DNA from: Paragordius varius
Taxonomy: Eukaryota; Nematomorpha
DNA length: 64,000 nucleotides
Reading direction: 5' to 3'
Assembly: GCA_964247055.1 (NCBI GenBank)
Contig: OZ176050.1
Span: 930,001-994,000, forward strand
In this document: piece after piece, positions 39,293 through 52,723 of the stretch
Layout: every line of letters begins with the position of its first letter
How positions within the stretch are numbered: position 1 is the stretch's first letter
Made by a program: the position numbers and the translations under genes
Notes under the pieces: model-generated
Seen by the model: the letters and a program-made list of their open reading frames with translations, nothing else
What the model was told of the DNA's origin: nothing
Databases searched by the model: none

Positions 39293-42169
39293 CCTATAGT
39301 AGTTCCATCATCACCCCAAATATTTTTGAGATCGGAGTATAAATGTAATTTTTATGAATTTTTTAAATATTTAAAAAATTTATTTTATACGATTTTAAAA
39401 ATAAAAATGGCTACCTAAAATCCAAATTTGATCAGGTGATGTCACTATAATTTTTTTGGGTAGCCCTATGGTAGTTCCATCATCACCCCAAATATTTTGG
39501 GGATCGGACTATAAATGTAATTTTTATGAATTTTTTAAATATTTAAAAAATTTATTTTATACGATTTTAAAAATAAAAATGGCTACCTAAAATCCAAATT
39601 TGATCAGGTGATGTCGCCATAATTTTTTTTGGGTAGCCCTATGGTAGTTCCATCATAACCCCAAATATTTTTGAGATCGGACTTTAAATGTAATTTTTAT
39701 GAATTTTTTAAATATTTAAAAAATTTATTTTATACGATTTTAAAAATAAAAATGGCTACCCAAAATCCAAATTTGATCAGGTGATGTCGCCATAATTTTT
39801 TTTGGGTAGCCCTATAGTAGTTCCATCATCACCCCAAATATTTTTGAGATCGGAGTATAAATGTAATTTTTATGAATTTTTTAAATATTTCAAAAATTTA
39901 TTTTATACGATTTAAAAAATAAAAATGGCTACCTAAAATCGAAATTTGATCAGGTGATGTCACTATAATTTTTTGGGGTAGCCCTATGGTAGTTCCATCA
40001 TCACCCCAAATATTGTCGAGATCGGAGTATAAATGTAATTTTTATGAATTTTTTAAATATTTAAAAAATTTATTTTATACGATTTTAAAAATAAAAATGG
40101 CTACCTAAAATCCAAATTTGATCAGGTGATGTCACCATAATTTTTTTTGGGTAGCCCTATGGTAGTTCCATCATCACCCCAAATATTGTCTAGATCGGAG
40201 TATAAATGTAATTTTTATGAATTTTTTATATATTTAAAAAATTTATTTTATACGATTTTAAAAATAAAAATCGCTACCTAAAATCCAAATTTGATCAGGT
40301 GATGTCACCATAATTTATTTGGGTAGCCCTATGGTAGTTCCATCATCACCCCAAATACTTTGGGGATCGGAGTATAAATGTAATTTTTATAAATTTTTTA
40401 AATATTTAAAAAATTTATTTTATAAGATTTTAAAAATAAAAATGGCTACCTAAAATCCAAATTTGATCAGGTGATGTCACCATAATTTATTTGGGTAGCC
40501 CTATGGTAGTTCCATCATCACCCCAAATATTTTGGGGATCGGACTATAAATGTAATTTTTATGAATTTTTTAAATATTTAAAAAATTTATTTTATAAGAT
40601 TTTAAAAATAAAAATGGCTACCTAAAATCCAAATTTGATCAGGTGATGTCACCATAATTTATTTGGGTAGCCCTATGGTAGTTTTATCATCACCCCAAAT
40701 ATTGTCGAGATCGGACTTTAAATGTAATTTTAATGAATTTTTTAAATATTTAAAAAATTTATTTTATACGATTTTAAAAATAAAAATGGCTACCTAAAAT
40801 CCAAATTTGATCAGGTGATGTCACCATAATTTTTTTTGGGAACCCTATGGTAGTTCCATCATCACCCCAAATATTTTGGGGATCGGAGTATAAATGTAAT
40901 TTTTATGAATTTTTTAAATATTTAAAAAATTTATTTTATACGATAAAAATGGCTACCTAAAATCCAAATTTGCTCAGGTGATGTCTCCATAATTTTTTTT
41001 GGGTAGCCCTATGGTAGATCCATCATAACCCCAAATATTTTTGAGATCGGACTATAAATGTAATTTTTATGAATTTTTTAAATATTTAAAAAATTTATTT
41101 TATACGATTTTAAAAATAAAAATGGCTACCTAAAATCCAAATTTGATCAGGTGATGTCACCATAATTTTTTTTGGGTAGCCCTATGGTAGTTCCATCATC
41201 ACCCCAAATATTTTCGAGATCGGAGTATAAATGTAATTTTTATGAATTTTTTAAATATTTAAAAAATTTATTTTATACGATTTTAAAAATAAAAATGGCT
41301 ACCTAAAATACAAATTTGATCAGGTGATGTCACCATAATTTTTTTTGGGTAACCCTATGGTGGTTCCATCATCACCCCATATATTTTTGAGATCGGACTT
41401 TAAATGTAATTTTTATGAATTTTTTAAATATTTAAAAAATTTATTTTATACGATTTTAAAAATAAAAATGGCTACCTAAAATACAAATTTGATCAGGTGA
41501 TGTCACCATAATTTTTTTTGGGTAACCCTATGGTGGTTCCATCATCACCCCAAATATTTTTGAGATCGGACTGTAAATGTAATTTTTATGAATTTTTTAA
41601 ATATTTAAAAAATTTATTTTATACGATTTTAAAAATAAAAATGGCTACCTAAAATCCAAATTTGATCAGGTGATGTCACTATAATTTTTTTGGGTAGCCC
41701 TATGGTAGTTCCATCATCACCCCAAATATTTTTGAGATCGGACTATAAATGTAATTTTTATGAATTTTTTAAATATTTAAAAAATTTATTTTATACGATT
41801 TTGAAAATAAAAATGGCTACCTAAAATCCAAATTTGATCAGGAGATGTCGCCATAATTTTTTTTGGGTAGCCCTATAGTAGTTCCATCATCACCCCAAAT
41901 ATTTTTGAGATCGGACTATAAATGTAATTTTTATGAATTTTTTAAATATTTAAAAAATTTATTTTATACGATTTTAAAAATAAAAATGGCTACCTAAAAT
42001 CCAAATTTGATCAGGTGATGTCACCATAATTTTTTTTGGGTAGCCCTATGGTAGTTCCATCATCACCCCAAATATTTTCGAGATCGGAGTATAAATGTAA
42101 TTTTTATGAATTTTTTAAATATTTAAAAAATTTATTTTATACGATTTTAAAAATAAAAATGGCTACCTA

Positions 42170-43914
42170 AAATCCAAATTTGATCAGGTGATGTCACCAT
42201 AATTTTTTTTGGGTAGCCCTATGGTAGTTCCATTATCACCCCAAATATTGTCGAGATCGGAGTATAAATGTAATTTTTATGAATTTTTTAAATATTTAAA
42301 AAATTTATTTTATACGATTTTAAAAATAAAAATGGCTACCTAAAATCCAAATTTGATCAGGTGATGTCACCATAATTTATTTGGGTAGCCCTATAGTAGT
42401 TCCATCATCACCCCAAATATTGTCGAGATCGGAGTATAAATGTAATTTTTATAAATTTTTTAAATATTTAAAAAATTTATTTTATACGATTTTAAAAATA
42501 AAAATGGCTACCTAAAATCCAAATTTGATCAGGTGATGTCGCCATAATTTTTTTTTGGGTAACCCTATGGTGGTTCCATCATCACCCCAAATATTTTTGA
42601 GATCGGACTTGAAATGTAATTTTTATGAATTTTTTAAATATTTAAAAAATTTATTTTATACGATTTTAAAAATAAAAATGGCTACCTAAAATCCAAATTT
42701 GATCAGGTGATGTCGCCATAATTTTTTTTGGGTAGCCCTATGGTAGTTCCATCATAACCCCAAATATTTTTGAGATCGGACTATAAATGTAATTTTTATG
42801 AATTTTTTAAATATTTAAAAAATTTATTTTATACGATTTTAAAAATAAAAATGGCTACCTAAAATCCAAATTTGATCAGGTGATGTCGCCATAATTTTTT
42901 TTGGGTAGCCCTATGGTAGTTCCATCATAACCCCAAATATCTTTGAGATCGGACTTTAAATGTAATTTTTATGAATTTTTTAAATATTTAAAAAATTTAT
43001 TTTATACGATTTTAAAAATAAAAATGGCTACCCAAAATCCAAATTTGATCAGGTGATGTCGCCATAATTTTTTTTGGGTAGCCCTATAGTAGTTCCATCA
43101 TCACCCCAAATATTTTTGAGATCGGAGTATAAATGTAATTTTTATGAATTTTTTAAATATTTAAAAAATTTATTTTATACGATTTTAAAAATAAAAATGG
43201 CTACCTAAAATCGAAATTTGATCAGGTGATGTCACTATAATTTTTTTGGGTAGCCCTATGGTAGTTCCATCATCACCCCAAATATTGTCGAGATCGGAGT
43301 ATAAATGTAATTTTTATGAATTTTTTAAATATTTAAACAATTTATTTTATACGATTTTAAAAATAAAAATGGCTACCTAAAATCCAAATTTGATCAGGTG
43401 ATGTCACCATAATTTTTTTTGGGTAGCCCTATGGTAGTTCCATCATCACCCCAAATATTGTCTAGATCGGAGTATAAATGTAATTTTTATGAATTTTTTA
43501 TATATTTAAAAAATTTATTTTATACGATTTTAAAAATAAAAATGGCTACCTAAAATCCAAATTTGATCAGGTGATGTCACCATAATTTATTTGGGTAGCC
43601 CTATAGTAGTTCCATCATCACCCCAAATATTGTCGAGATCGGAGTATAAATGTAATTTTTATGAATTTTTTAAATATTTAAAAAATTTATTTTATACGAT
43701 TTTAAAAATAAAAATGGCTACCTAAAATCCAAATTTGATCAGGTGATGTCGCCATAATTTTTTTTTGGGTAACCCTATGGTGGTTCCATCATCACCCCAA
43801 ATATTTTTGAGATCGGACTTGAAATGTAATTTTTATGAATTTTTTAAATATTTAAAAAATTTATTTTATACGATTTTAAAAATAAAAATGGCTACCTAAA
43901 ATCCAAATTTGATC
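42170..43914 (+). repeat. Partner copy of the 37.0-38.7 kb block (offset 5,169 bp)
   Basis: Markers matching the upstream block: CCATTATC 42,230, GACTTGAAAT 42,606 and 43,816, CTACCCAAAATC 43,030, ATCGAAATTTG about 43,211, GTCTAGATC 43,460. A difference is that the TTTCAAAAATTT change seen near 37,990 is absent here, so the copies have begun to diverge or were partly overwritten. Confidence 0.88.
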
Positions 43915-43921
43915 AGGTGAT

Positions 43922-45647
43922 GTCGCCATAATTTTTTTTGGGTAGCCCTATAGTAGTTCCATCATCACCCCAAATATTTTTGAGATCGGAGTATAAATGT
44001 AATTTTTATGAATTTTTCAAATATTTAAAAAATTTATTTTATACGATTTTAAAAATAAAAATGGCTACCTAAAATCCAAATTTCATCAGGTGATGTCACC
44101 ATAATTTATTTGGGTAGCCCTATAGTAGTTCCATCATCACCCCAAATATTTTTGAGATCGGAGTATAAATGTAATTTTTATGAATTTTTTAAATATTTAA
44201 AAAATTTATTTTATACGATTTTAAAAATAAAAATGGCTACCTAAAATCCAAATTTGATCAGGTGATGTCACTATAATTTTTTTGGGTAGCCCTATGGTAG
44301 TTCCATCATCACCCCAAATATTTTGGGGATCGGACTATAAATGTAATTTTTATGAATTTTTTAAATATTTAAAAAATTTATTTTATACGATTTTAAAAAT
44401 AAAAATGGCTACCTAAAATCCAAACTTGATCAGGTGATGTCGCCATAATTTTTTTTGGGTAGCCCTATGGTAGTTCCATCATCACCCCAAATACTTTGGG
44501 GATCGGACTATAAATGTAATTTTAATGAATTTTTTAAATATTTAAAAAATTTATTTTATACGATTTTAAAAATAAAAATGGCTACCTAAAATCCAAATTT
44601 GATCAGGTGATGTCACCATAATTTTTTTTGGGTAGCCCTATGGTAGTTCCATCATCACCCCAAATATTTTCGAGATCGGAGTATAAATGTAATTTTTATA
44701 AATTTTTTAAATATTTAAAAAATTTATTTTATACGATTTTAAAAATAAAAATGGCTACCTAAAATCCAAATTTGATCAGGTGATGTCGCCATAATTTTTT
44801 TTGGGTAGCCCTATAGTAGTTCCATCATCACCCCAAATATTTTTGAGATCGGAGTATAAATGTAATTTTTATGAATTTTTCAAATATTTAAAAAATTTAT
44901 TTTATACGATTTTAAAAATAAAAATGGCTACCTAAAATCCAAATTTCATCAGGTGATGTCACCATAATTTATTTGGGTAGCCCTATAGTAGTTCCATCAT
45001 CACCCCAAATATTTTTGAGATCGGAGTATAAATGTAATTTTTATGAATTTTTTAAATATTTAAAAAATTTATTTTATACGATTTTAAAAATAAAAATGGC
45101 TACCTAAAATCCAAATTTGATCAGGTGATGTCACTATAATTTTTTTGGGTAGCCCTATGGTAGTTCCATCATCACCCCAAATATTTTGGGGATCGGACTA
45201 TAAATGTAATTTTTATGAATTTTTTAAATATTTAAAAAATTTATTTTATACGATTTTAAAAATAAAAATGGCTACCTAAAATCCAAACTTGATCAGGTGA
45301 TGTCGCCATAATTTTTTTTGGGTAGCCCTATGGTAGTTCCATCATCACCCCAAATACTTTGGGGATCGGACTATAAATGTAATTTTAATGAATTTTTTAA
45401 ATATTTAAAAAATTTATTTTATACGATTTTAAAAATAAAAATGGCTACCTAAAATCCAAATTTGATCAGGTGATGTCACCATAATTTTTTTTGGGTAGCC
45501 CTATGGTAGTTCCATCATCACCCCAAATATTTTCGAGATCGGAGTATAAATGTAATTTTTATAAATTTTTTAAATATTTAAAAAATTTATTTTATAAGAT
45601 TTTAAAAATAAAAATGGCTACCTAAAATCCAAATTTGATCAGGTGAT
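43922..45647 (+). repeat. 863-bp pentamer, two tandem copies
   Basis: Five monomers are repeated as a unit at 863 bp: GTCGCC with CTATAGTAG (43,922 and 44,785), TTTTTCAAAT (44,013 and 44,876), TTTCATCAGG (about 44,083 and 44,945), CCAAACTTG (44,421 and 45,284), AATTTTAATG (about 44,519 and 45,382). A TTTTTATAAAT monomer closes each copy, with TACGATT in the first and TAAGATT in the second. Confidence 0.92.
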
Positions 45648-46623
45648 GTCACCATAATTTATTTGGGTAGCCCTATGGTAGTTCCATCATCACCCCAAAT
45701 ATTGTCGAGATCGGACTTTAAATGTAATTTTAATGAATTTTTTAAATATTTAAAAAATTTATTTTATACGATTTTAAAAATAAAAATGGCTACCTAAAAT
45801 CCAAATTTGATCAGGTGATGTCACCATAATTTTTTTTGGGAACCCTATGGTAGTTCCATCATCACCCCAAATATTTTGGGGATCGGAGTATAAATGTAAT
45901 TTTTATGAATTTTTTAAATATTTAAAAAATTTATTTTATACGATTTTAAAAATAAAAATGGCTACCTAAAATCCAAATTTGCTCAGGTGATGTCACCATA
46001 ATTTTTTTTGGGTAGCCCTATGGTAGTTCCATCATCACCCCAAATATTTTGGGGATCGGACTATAAATGTAATTTTTATGAATTTTTTAAATATTTAAAA
46101 AATTTATTTTATAAGATTTTAAAAATAAAAATGGCTACCTAAAATCCAAATTTGATCAGGTGATGTCACCATAATTTATTTGGGTAGCCCTATGGTAGTT
46201 TCATCATCACCCCAAATATTGTCGAGATCGGACTTTAAATGTAATTTTAATGAATTTTTTAAATATTTAAAAAATTTATTTTATACGATTTTAAAAATAA
46301 AAATGGCTACCTAAAATCCAAATTTGATCAGGTGATGTCACCATAATTTTTTTTGGGAACCCTATGGTAGTTCCATCATCACCCCAAATATTTTGGGGAT
46401 CGGAGTATAAATGTAATTTTTATGAATTTTTTAAATATTTAAAAAATTTATTTTATACGATTTTAAAAATAAAAATGGCTACCTAAAATCCAAATTTGCT
46501 CAGGTGATGTCTCCATAATTTTTTTTGGGTAGCCCTATGGTAGTTCCATCATCACCCAAATATTTTGGGGATCGGACTATAAATGTAATTTTTATGAATT
46601 TTTTAAATATTTAAAAAATTTAT
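45590..46623 (+). repeat. 517-bp trimer, two tandem copies
   Basis: The order TTTATAAGATTTT, Q-type GACTTTAAATG with TTTTAATG, then GGGAACCC and TTTGCTCAGG occurs twice at 517 bp (GGGAACCC at 45,838 and 46,355). The second copy has GTCTCC where the first has GTCACC. It also loses one C in CATCACCCAAA, a mark then inherited at 49.6 and 55.2 kb. Confidence 0.85.
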
Positions 46624-47204
46624 TTTATACGATTTTAAAAATAAAAATGGCTACCTAAAATCCAAATTTGATCAGGTGATGTCACCATAATTTTTTTTGG
46701 GTAGCCCTATGGTAGTTCCATCATCACCCCAAATATTTTCGAGATCGGAGTATAAATGTAATTTTTATGAATTTTTTAAATATTTAAAAAATTTATTTTA
46801 TACGATTTTAAAAATAAAAATGGCTACCTAAAATACAAATTTGATCAGGTGATGTCACCATAATTTTTTTTGGGTAACCCTATGGTGGTTCCATCATCAC
46901 CCCAAATATTTTTGAGATCGGACTTTAAATGTAATTTTTATGAATTTTTTAAATATTTAAAAAATTTATTTTATACGATTTTAAAAATAAAAATGGCTAC
47001 CTAAAATACAAATTTGATCAGGTGATGTCACCATAATTTTTTTTGGGTAACCCTATGGTGGTTCCATCATCACCCCAAATATTTTTGAGATCGGACTGTA
47101 AATGTAATTTTTATGAATTTTTTAAATATTTAAAAAATTTATTTTATACGATTTTAAAAATAAAAATGGCTACCTAAAATCCAAATTTGATCAGGTGATG
47201 TCAC

Positions 47205-50200
47205 TATAATTTTTTTTGGGTAGCCCTATGGTAGTTCCATCATCACCCCAAATATTTTCGAGATCGGAGTATAAATGTAATTTTTATAAATTTTTTAAAT
47301 ATTTAAAAAATTTATTTTATACGATTTTAAAAATAAAAATGACTACCTAAAATCCAAATTTGATCATGTGATGTCGCCATAATTTTTTTTGAGTAGCCCT
47401 ATGGTAGTTCCATCATCACCCCAAATACTTTGGGGATCGGACTATAAATGTAATTTTTATGAATTTTTTAAATATTTAAAAAATTAATTTTATACGATTT
47501 TAAAAATAAAAATGGCTACCTAAAATCCAAATTTGATCAGGTGATGTCGCCATAATTTTTTTGGGTAGCCCTATGGTAGTTCCATCATCACCCCAAATAT
47601 TTTGGGGATCGGACTATAAATGTAATTTTTATGAATATTTTAAATATTTAAAAAATTTATTTTATACGATTTTAGAAATAAAAATGGCTACCTAAAATCC
47701 AAATTTGATCAGGTGATGTCGCCATAATTTTTTTTTGGTAGCCCTATGGTAGTTCCATCATCACCTCAAATATTTTTGAGATCGGAGTAAAAATGTAATT
47801 TTTATGAATTTTTTAAATATTTAAAAAATTTATTTATACGATTTTAAAAATAAAAATGGCTACCTAAAATATAAATTTGATCAGGTGATGTCACTATAAT
47901 ATTTTTGGGTAGCCCTATGGTAGTTCCATCATCAGCACAAATATTTTGGGGATCGGACTATAAATGTAATTTTTATGAATTTTTTAAATATTTAAAAAAT
48001 TTATTTTATACGATTTTAAAAATAAAAATGGCTACCTAAAATCCAAATTTGATCAGGTGATGTCGCCATAATTTTTTTTGGGTAGCCCTATGGTAGTTCC
48101 ATCATCACCCCAAATACTTTGGGGATCGGACTATAAATGTATTTTTTATGAATTTTTTAAATATTTAAAAAATTTATTTTATACGATTTTAAAAATAAAA
48201 ATGGCTACCTAAAATCCAAATTTGATCAGATGATGTCACCATAATTTTTTTTGGGTAGCCCTATGGTAGTTCCATCATACCCCAAATATTTTCGAGATCG
48301 GAGTATAAATGTAATTTTTATGAATTTTTTAAATATGTAAAAAATTTATTTTCTACGATTTTAAAAATAAAAATGGCTACCTAAAATCCAAATTTGATCA
48401 GGTGATGTCACCATAATTTTTTTTGGGTAGCCCTATGGTAGTTCCATCATCACCCCAAATATTGTCGAGATCGGAGTATAAATGTAATTTTTTTGAATTT
48501 TTTAAATATTTAAAAAATTTATTTTATACGATTTTAAAAATAAAAATGGCTACCTAAAATCCAAATTTGATCTGGTGATGTCACTATAATTTTTTTGGGT
48601 AGCCCTATGGTAGTTCCATCATCACCCCAAATATTTTGGGGATCGGACTATAAATGTAATTTTTATGAATTTTTTAAATATTTAAAAAATTTATTTTATA
48701 CGATTTTAAAAATAAAAATGGCTACCTAAAATCCAAATTTGATCTGGTGATGTCACTATAATTTTTTTGGGTAGCCCTATGGTAGTTCCATCATCACCCC
48801 AAATATTTTGGGGATCGGACTATAAATGTAATTTTTATGAATTTTTTAAATATTTAAAAAATTTATTTTATACGATTTTAAAAATAAAAATGGCTACCTA
48901 AAATCCAAATTTGATCAGATGATGTCACCATAATTTTTTTTGGGTAGCCCTATGGTAGTTCCATCATACCCCAAATATTTTCGAGATCGGAGTATAAATG
49001 TAATTTTTATGAATTTTTTAAATATGTAAAAAATTTATTTTTCACGATTTTAAAAATAAAAATGGCTACCTAAAATCCAAATTTGATCAGGTGATGTCAC
49101 CATAATTTTTTTTGGGTAGCCCTATGGTAGTTCCATCATCACCCCAAATATTTTCGAGATCGGAGTATAAATGTAATTTTTATAAATTTTTTAAATATTT
49201 AAAAAATTTATTTTATAAGATTTTAAAAATAAAAATGGCTACCTAAAATCCAAATTTGATCAGGTGATGTCACCATAATTTATTTGGGTAGCCCTATGGT
49301 AGTTTCATCATCACCCCAAATATTGTCGAGATCGGACTTTAAATGTAATTTTAATGAATTTTTTAAATATTTAAAAAATTTATTTTATACGATTTTAAAA
49401 ATAAAAATGGCTACCTAAAATCCAAATTTGATCAGGTGATGTCACCATAATTTTTTTTGGGAACCCTATGGTAGTTCCATCATCACCCCAAATATTTTGG
49501 GGATCGGAGTATAAATGTAATTTTTATGAATTTTTTAAATATTTAAAAAATTTATTTTATACGATTTTAAAAATAAAAATGGCTACCTAAAATCCAAATT
49601 TGCTCAGGTGATGTCTCCATAATTTTTTTTGGGTAGCCCTATGGTAGTTCCATCATCACCCAAATATTTTGGGGATCGGACTATAAATGTAATTTTTATG
49701 AATTTTTTAAATATTTAAAAAATTTATTTTATACGATTTTAAAAATAAAAATGGCTACCTAAAATCCAAATTTGATCAGGTGATGTCACCATAATTTTTT
49801 TTGGGTAGCCCTATGGTAGTTCCATCATCACCCCAAATATTTTCGAGATCGGAGTATAAATGTAATTTTTATGAATTTTTTAAATATTTAAAAAATTTAT
49901 TTTATACGATTTTAAAAATAAAAATGGCTACCTAAAATACAAATTTGATCAGGTGATGTCACCATAATTTTTTTTGGGTAACCCTATGGTGGTTCCATCA
50001 TCACCCCAAATATTTTTGAGATCGGACTTTAAATGTAATTTTTATGAATTTTTTAAATATTTAAAAAATTTATTTTATACGATTTTAAAAATAAAAATGG
50101 CTACCTAAAATACAAATTTGATCAGGTGATGTCACCATAATTTTTTTTGGGTAACCCTATGGTGGTTCCATCATCACCCCAAATATTTTTGAGATCGGAC

Positions 50201-52225
50201 TGTAAATGTAATTTTTATGAATTTTTTAAATATTTAAAAAATTTATTTTATACGATTTTAAAAATAAAAATGGCTACCTAAAATCCAAATTTGATCAGGT
50301 GATGTCACTATAATTTTTTTGGGTAGCCCTATGGTAGTTCCATCATCACCCCAAATATTTTGGGGATCGGACTATAAATGTAATTTTTATGAATTTTTTA
50401 AATATTTAAAAAATTTATTTTATAAGATTTTAAAAATAAAAATGGCTACCTAAAATCCAAATTTGATCTGGTGATGTCACCATAATTTTTTTTGGGTAGC
50501 CCTATGGTAGTTCCATCATCACCCCAAATATTTTCGAGATCGGAGTATAAATGTAATTTTTATAAATTTTTTAAATATTTAAAAAATTTATTTTATACGA
50601 TTTTAAAAATAAAAATGACTACCTAAAATCCAAATTTGATCATGTGATGTCGCCATAATTTTTTTTGAGTAGCCCTATGGTAGTTCCATCATCACCCCAA
50701 ATACTTTGGGGATCGGACTATAAATGTAATTTTTATGAATTTTTTAAATATTTAAAAAATTAATTTTATACGATTTTAAAAATAAAAATGGCTACCTAAA
50801 ATCCAAATTTGATCAGGTGATGTCGCCATAATTTTTTTTGGGTAGCCCTATGGTAGTTCCATCATCACCCCAAATATTTTGGGGATCGGACTATAAATGT
50901 AATTTTTATGAATATTTTAAATATTTAAAAAATTTATTTTATACGATTTTAGAAATAAAAATGGCTACCTAAAATCCAAATTTGATCAGGTGATGTCGCC
51001 ATAATTTTTTTTTGGTAGCCCTATGGTAGTTCCATCATCACCTCAAATATTTTTGAGATCGGAGTAAAAATGTAATTTTTATGAATTTTTTAAATATTTA
51101 AAAAATTTATTTATACGATTTTAAAAATAAAAATGGCTACCTAAAATATAAATTTGATCAGGTGATGTCACTATAATATTTTTGGGTAGCCCTATGGTAG
51201 TTCCATCATCACCACAAATATTTTGGGGATCGGACTATAAATGTAATTTTTATGAATTTTTTAAATATTTAAAAAATTTATTTTATACGATTTTAAAAAT
51301 AAAAATGGCTACCTAAAATCCAAATTTGATCAGGTGATGTCGCCATAATTTTTTTTGGGTAGCCCTATGGTAGTTCCATCATCACCCCAAATACTTTGGG
51401 GATCGGACTATAAATGTATTTTTTATGAATTTTTTAAATATTTAAAAAATTTATTTTATACGATTTTAAAAATAAAAATGGCTACCTAAAATCCAAATTT
51501 GATCAGATGATGTCACCATAATTTTTTTTGGGTAGCCCTATGGTAGTTCCATCATACCCCAAATATTTTCGAGATCGGAGTATAAATGTAATTTTTATGA
51601 ATTTTTTAAATATGTAAAAAATTTATTTTCTACGATTTTAAAAATAAAAATGGCTACCTAAAATCCAAATTTGATCAGGTGATGTCACCATAATTTTTTT
51701 TGGGTAGCCCTATGGTAGTTCCATCATCACCCCAAATATTGTCGAGATCGGAGTATAAATGTAATTTTTTTGAATTTTTTAAATATTTAAAAAATTTATT
51801 TTATACGATTTTAAAAATAAAAATGGCTACCTAAAATCCAAATTTGATCAGGTGATGTCACTATAATTTTTTTGGGTAGCCCTATGGTAGTTCCATCATC
51901 ACCCCAAATATTTTGGGGATCGGACTATAAATGTAATTTTTATGAATTTTTTAAATATTTAAAAAATTTATTTTATACGATTTTAAAAATAAAAATGGCT
52001 ACCTAAAATCCAAATTTGATCTGGTGATGTCACTATAATTTTTTTGGGTAGCCCTATGGTAGTTCCATCATCACCCCAAATATTTTGGGGATCGGACTAT
52101 AAATGTAATTTTTATGAATTTTTTAAATATTTAAAAAATTTATTTTATACGATTTTAAAAATAAAAATGGCTACCTAAAATCCAAATTTGATCATGTGAT
52201 GTCGCCATAATTTTTTTTGGGTAGC
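47205..52225 (+). repeat. 32-mer higher-order unit (5,519-bp offset), copy A
   Basis: Copy A contains a distinctive order of about 29 monomers. Private tracers are CATCAGCACAAA (about 47,930), TTTTTCACG (about 49,039), GGGAACCC (49,459), GAGTAAAAATG (47,785 and 51,062), GAATATTTTAA (about 47,632 and 50,911) and GATCATGTG (52,191). Each lies exactly 5,519 bp before its partner in copy B. Inside the unit, an earlier 19-mer repeat at 3,277 bp is visible from the paired GAGTAAAAATG and GAATATTTTAA monomers. The start is set where the upstream monomers differ (GTCACT against GTCACC) and the end where GGTGG faces GGTAG. Confidence 0.94.
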
Positions 52226-52723
52226 CCTATGGTGGTTCCATCATCACCCCAAATATTTTTGAGATCGGACTTTAAATGTAATTTTTATGAATTTTTTAAA
52301 TATTTAAAAAATTTATTTTATACGATTTTAAAAATAAAAATGGCTACCTAAAATACAAATTTGATCAGGTGATGTCACCATAATTTTTTTTGGGTAACCC
52401 TATGGTGGTTCCATCATCACCCCAAATATTTTTGAGATCGGACTGTAAATGTAATTTTTATGAATTTTTTAAATATTTAAAAAATTTATTTTATACGATT
52501 TTAAAAATAAAAATGGCTACCTAAAATCCAAATTTGATCAGGTGATGTCACTATAATTTTTTTGGGTAGCCCTATGGTAGTTCCATCATCACCCCAAATA
52601 TTTTGGGGATCGGACTATAAATGTAATTTTTATGAATTTTTTAAATATTTAAAAAATTTATTTTATACGATTTTAAAAATAAAAATGGCTACCTAAAATC
52701 CAAATTTGATCTGGTGATGTCAC
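52226..52723 (+). repeat. Three-monomer spacer between the two 5,020-bp copies
   Basis: This stretch is still ordinary satellite: a T-type GACTTTAAAT monomer with TACAAATTTG, a T-type GACTGTAAAT monomer, and a G-type monomer with GATCTGGTG. The first two match monomers near 50,020 and 50,190 (GGTAACCCTATGGTGG), so the join at 52,225 looks like a jump within the same family. Confidence 0.85.

Larger units (their letters stand above)
30150..40340 (+). repeat. Region 3: T-type ('TTGAG') monomer family
   Basis: From the monomer starting at 30,150 the right arm of the first dyad is mostly TTTTTGAG, linked with GGAGTATAAAT or GGACTTTAAAT, with CTATAGTAG in place of CTATGGTAG, and often TAATTTATTTGGG in place of the long T run. 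These states are rare or absent before 30 kb. Q-type monomers (TTGTCGAG) are mixed in from 32.5 kb. Tracers include GCCCTAA/GGGTAGACC at 31,142, 31,832, 33,211 (GCCCTAT) and 34,794, and GACTTGAAAT at 35,887, 37,437, 38,647 and 38,991. No non-satellite sequence is present. Confidence 0.9.
40340..47204 (+). repeat. Region 4: transition zone joining region 3 and region 5 families
   Basis: Satellite throughout. It contains T-type monomers, the GGGAACCC shortened junction (40,838, 45,838, 46,355), TTTGCTCAGG variants following it, TTTATAAGATTTT variants and GGTAACCCTATGGTGG monomers. A nine-base deletion (TACGATAAAAATGG) lies near 40,938. GGGAACCC at 40,838 and 46,355 starts a stretch of matching order (GTCTCC, then TACAAATTTG at 41,308 and 46,833). 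The offset of 5,517-5,525 bp is close to the 5,519 bp of region 5. Confidence 0.88.
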
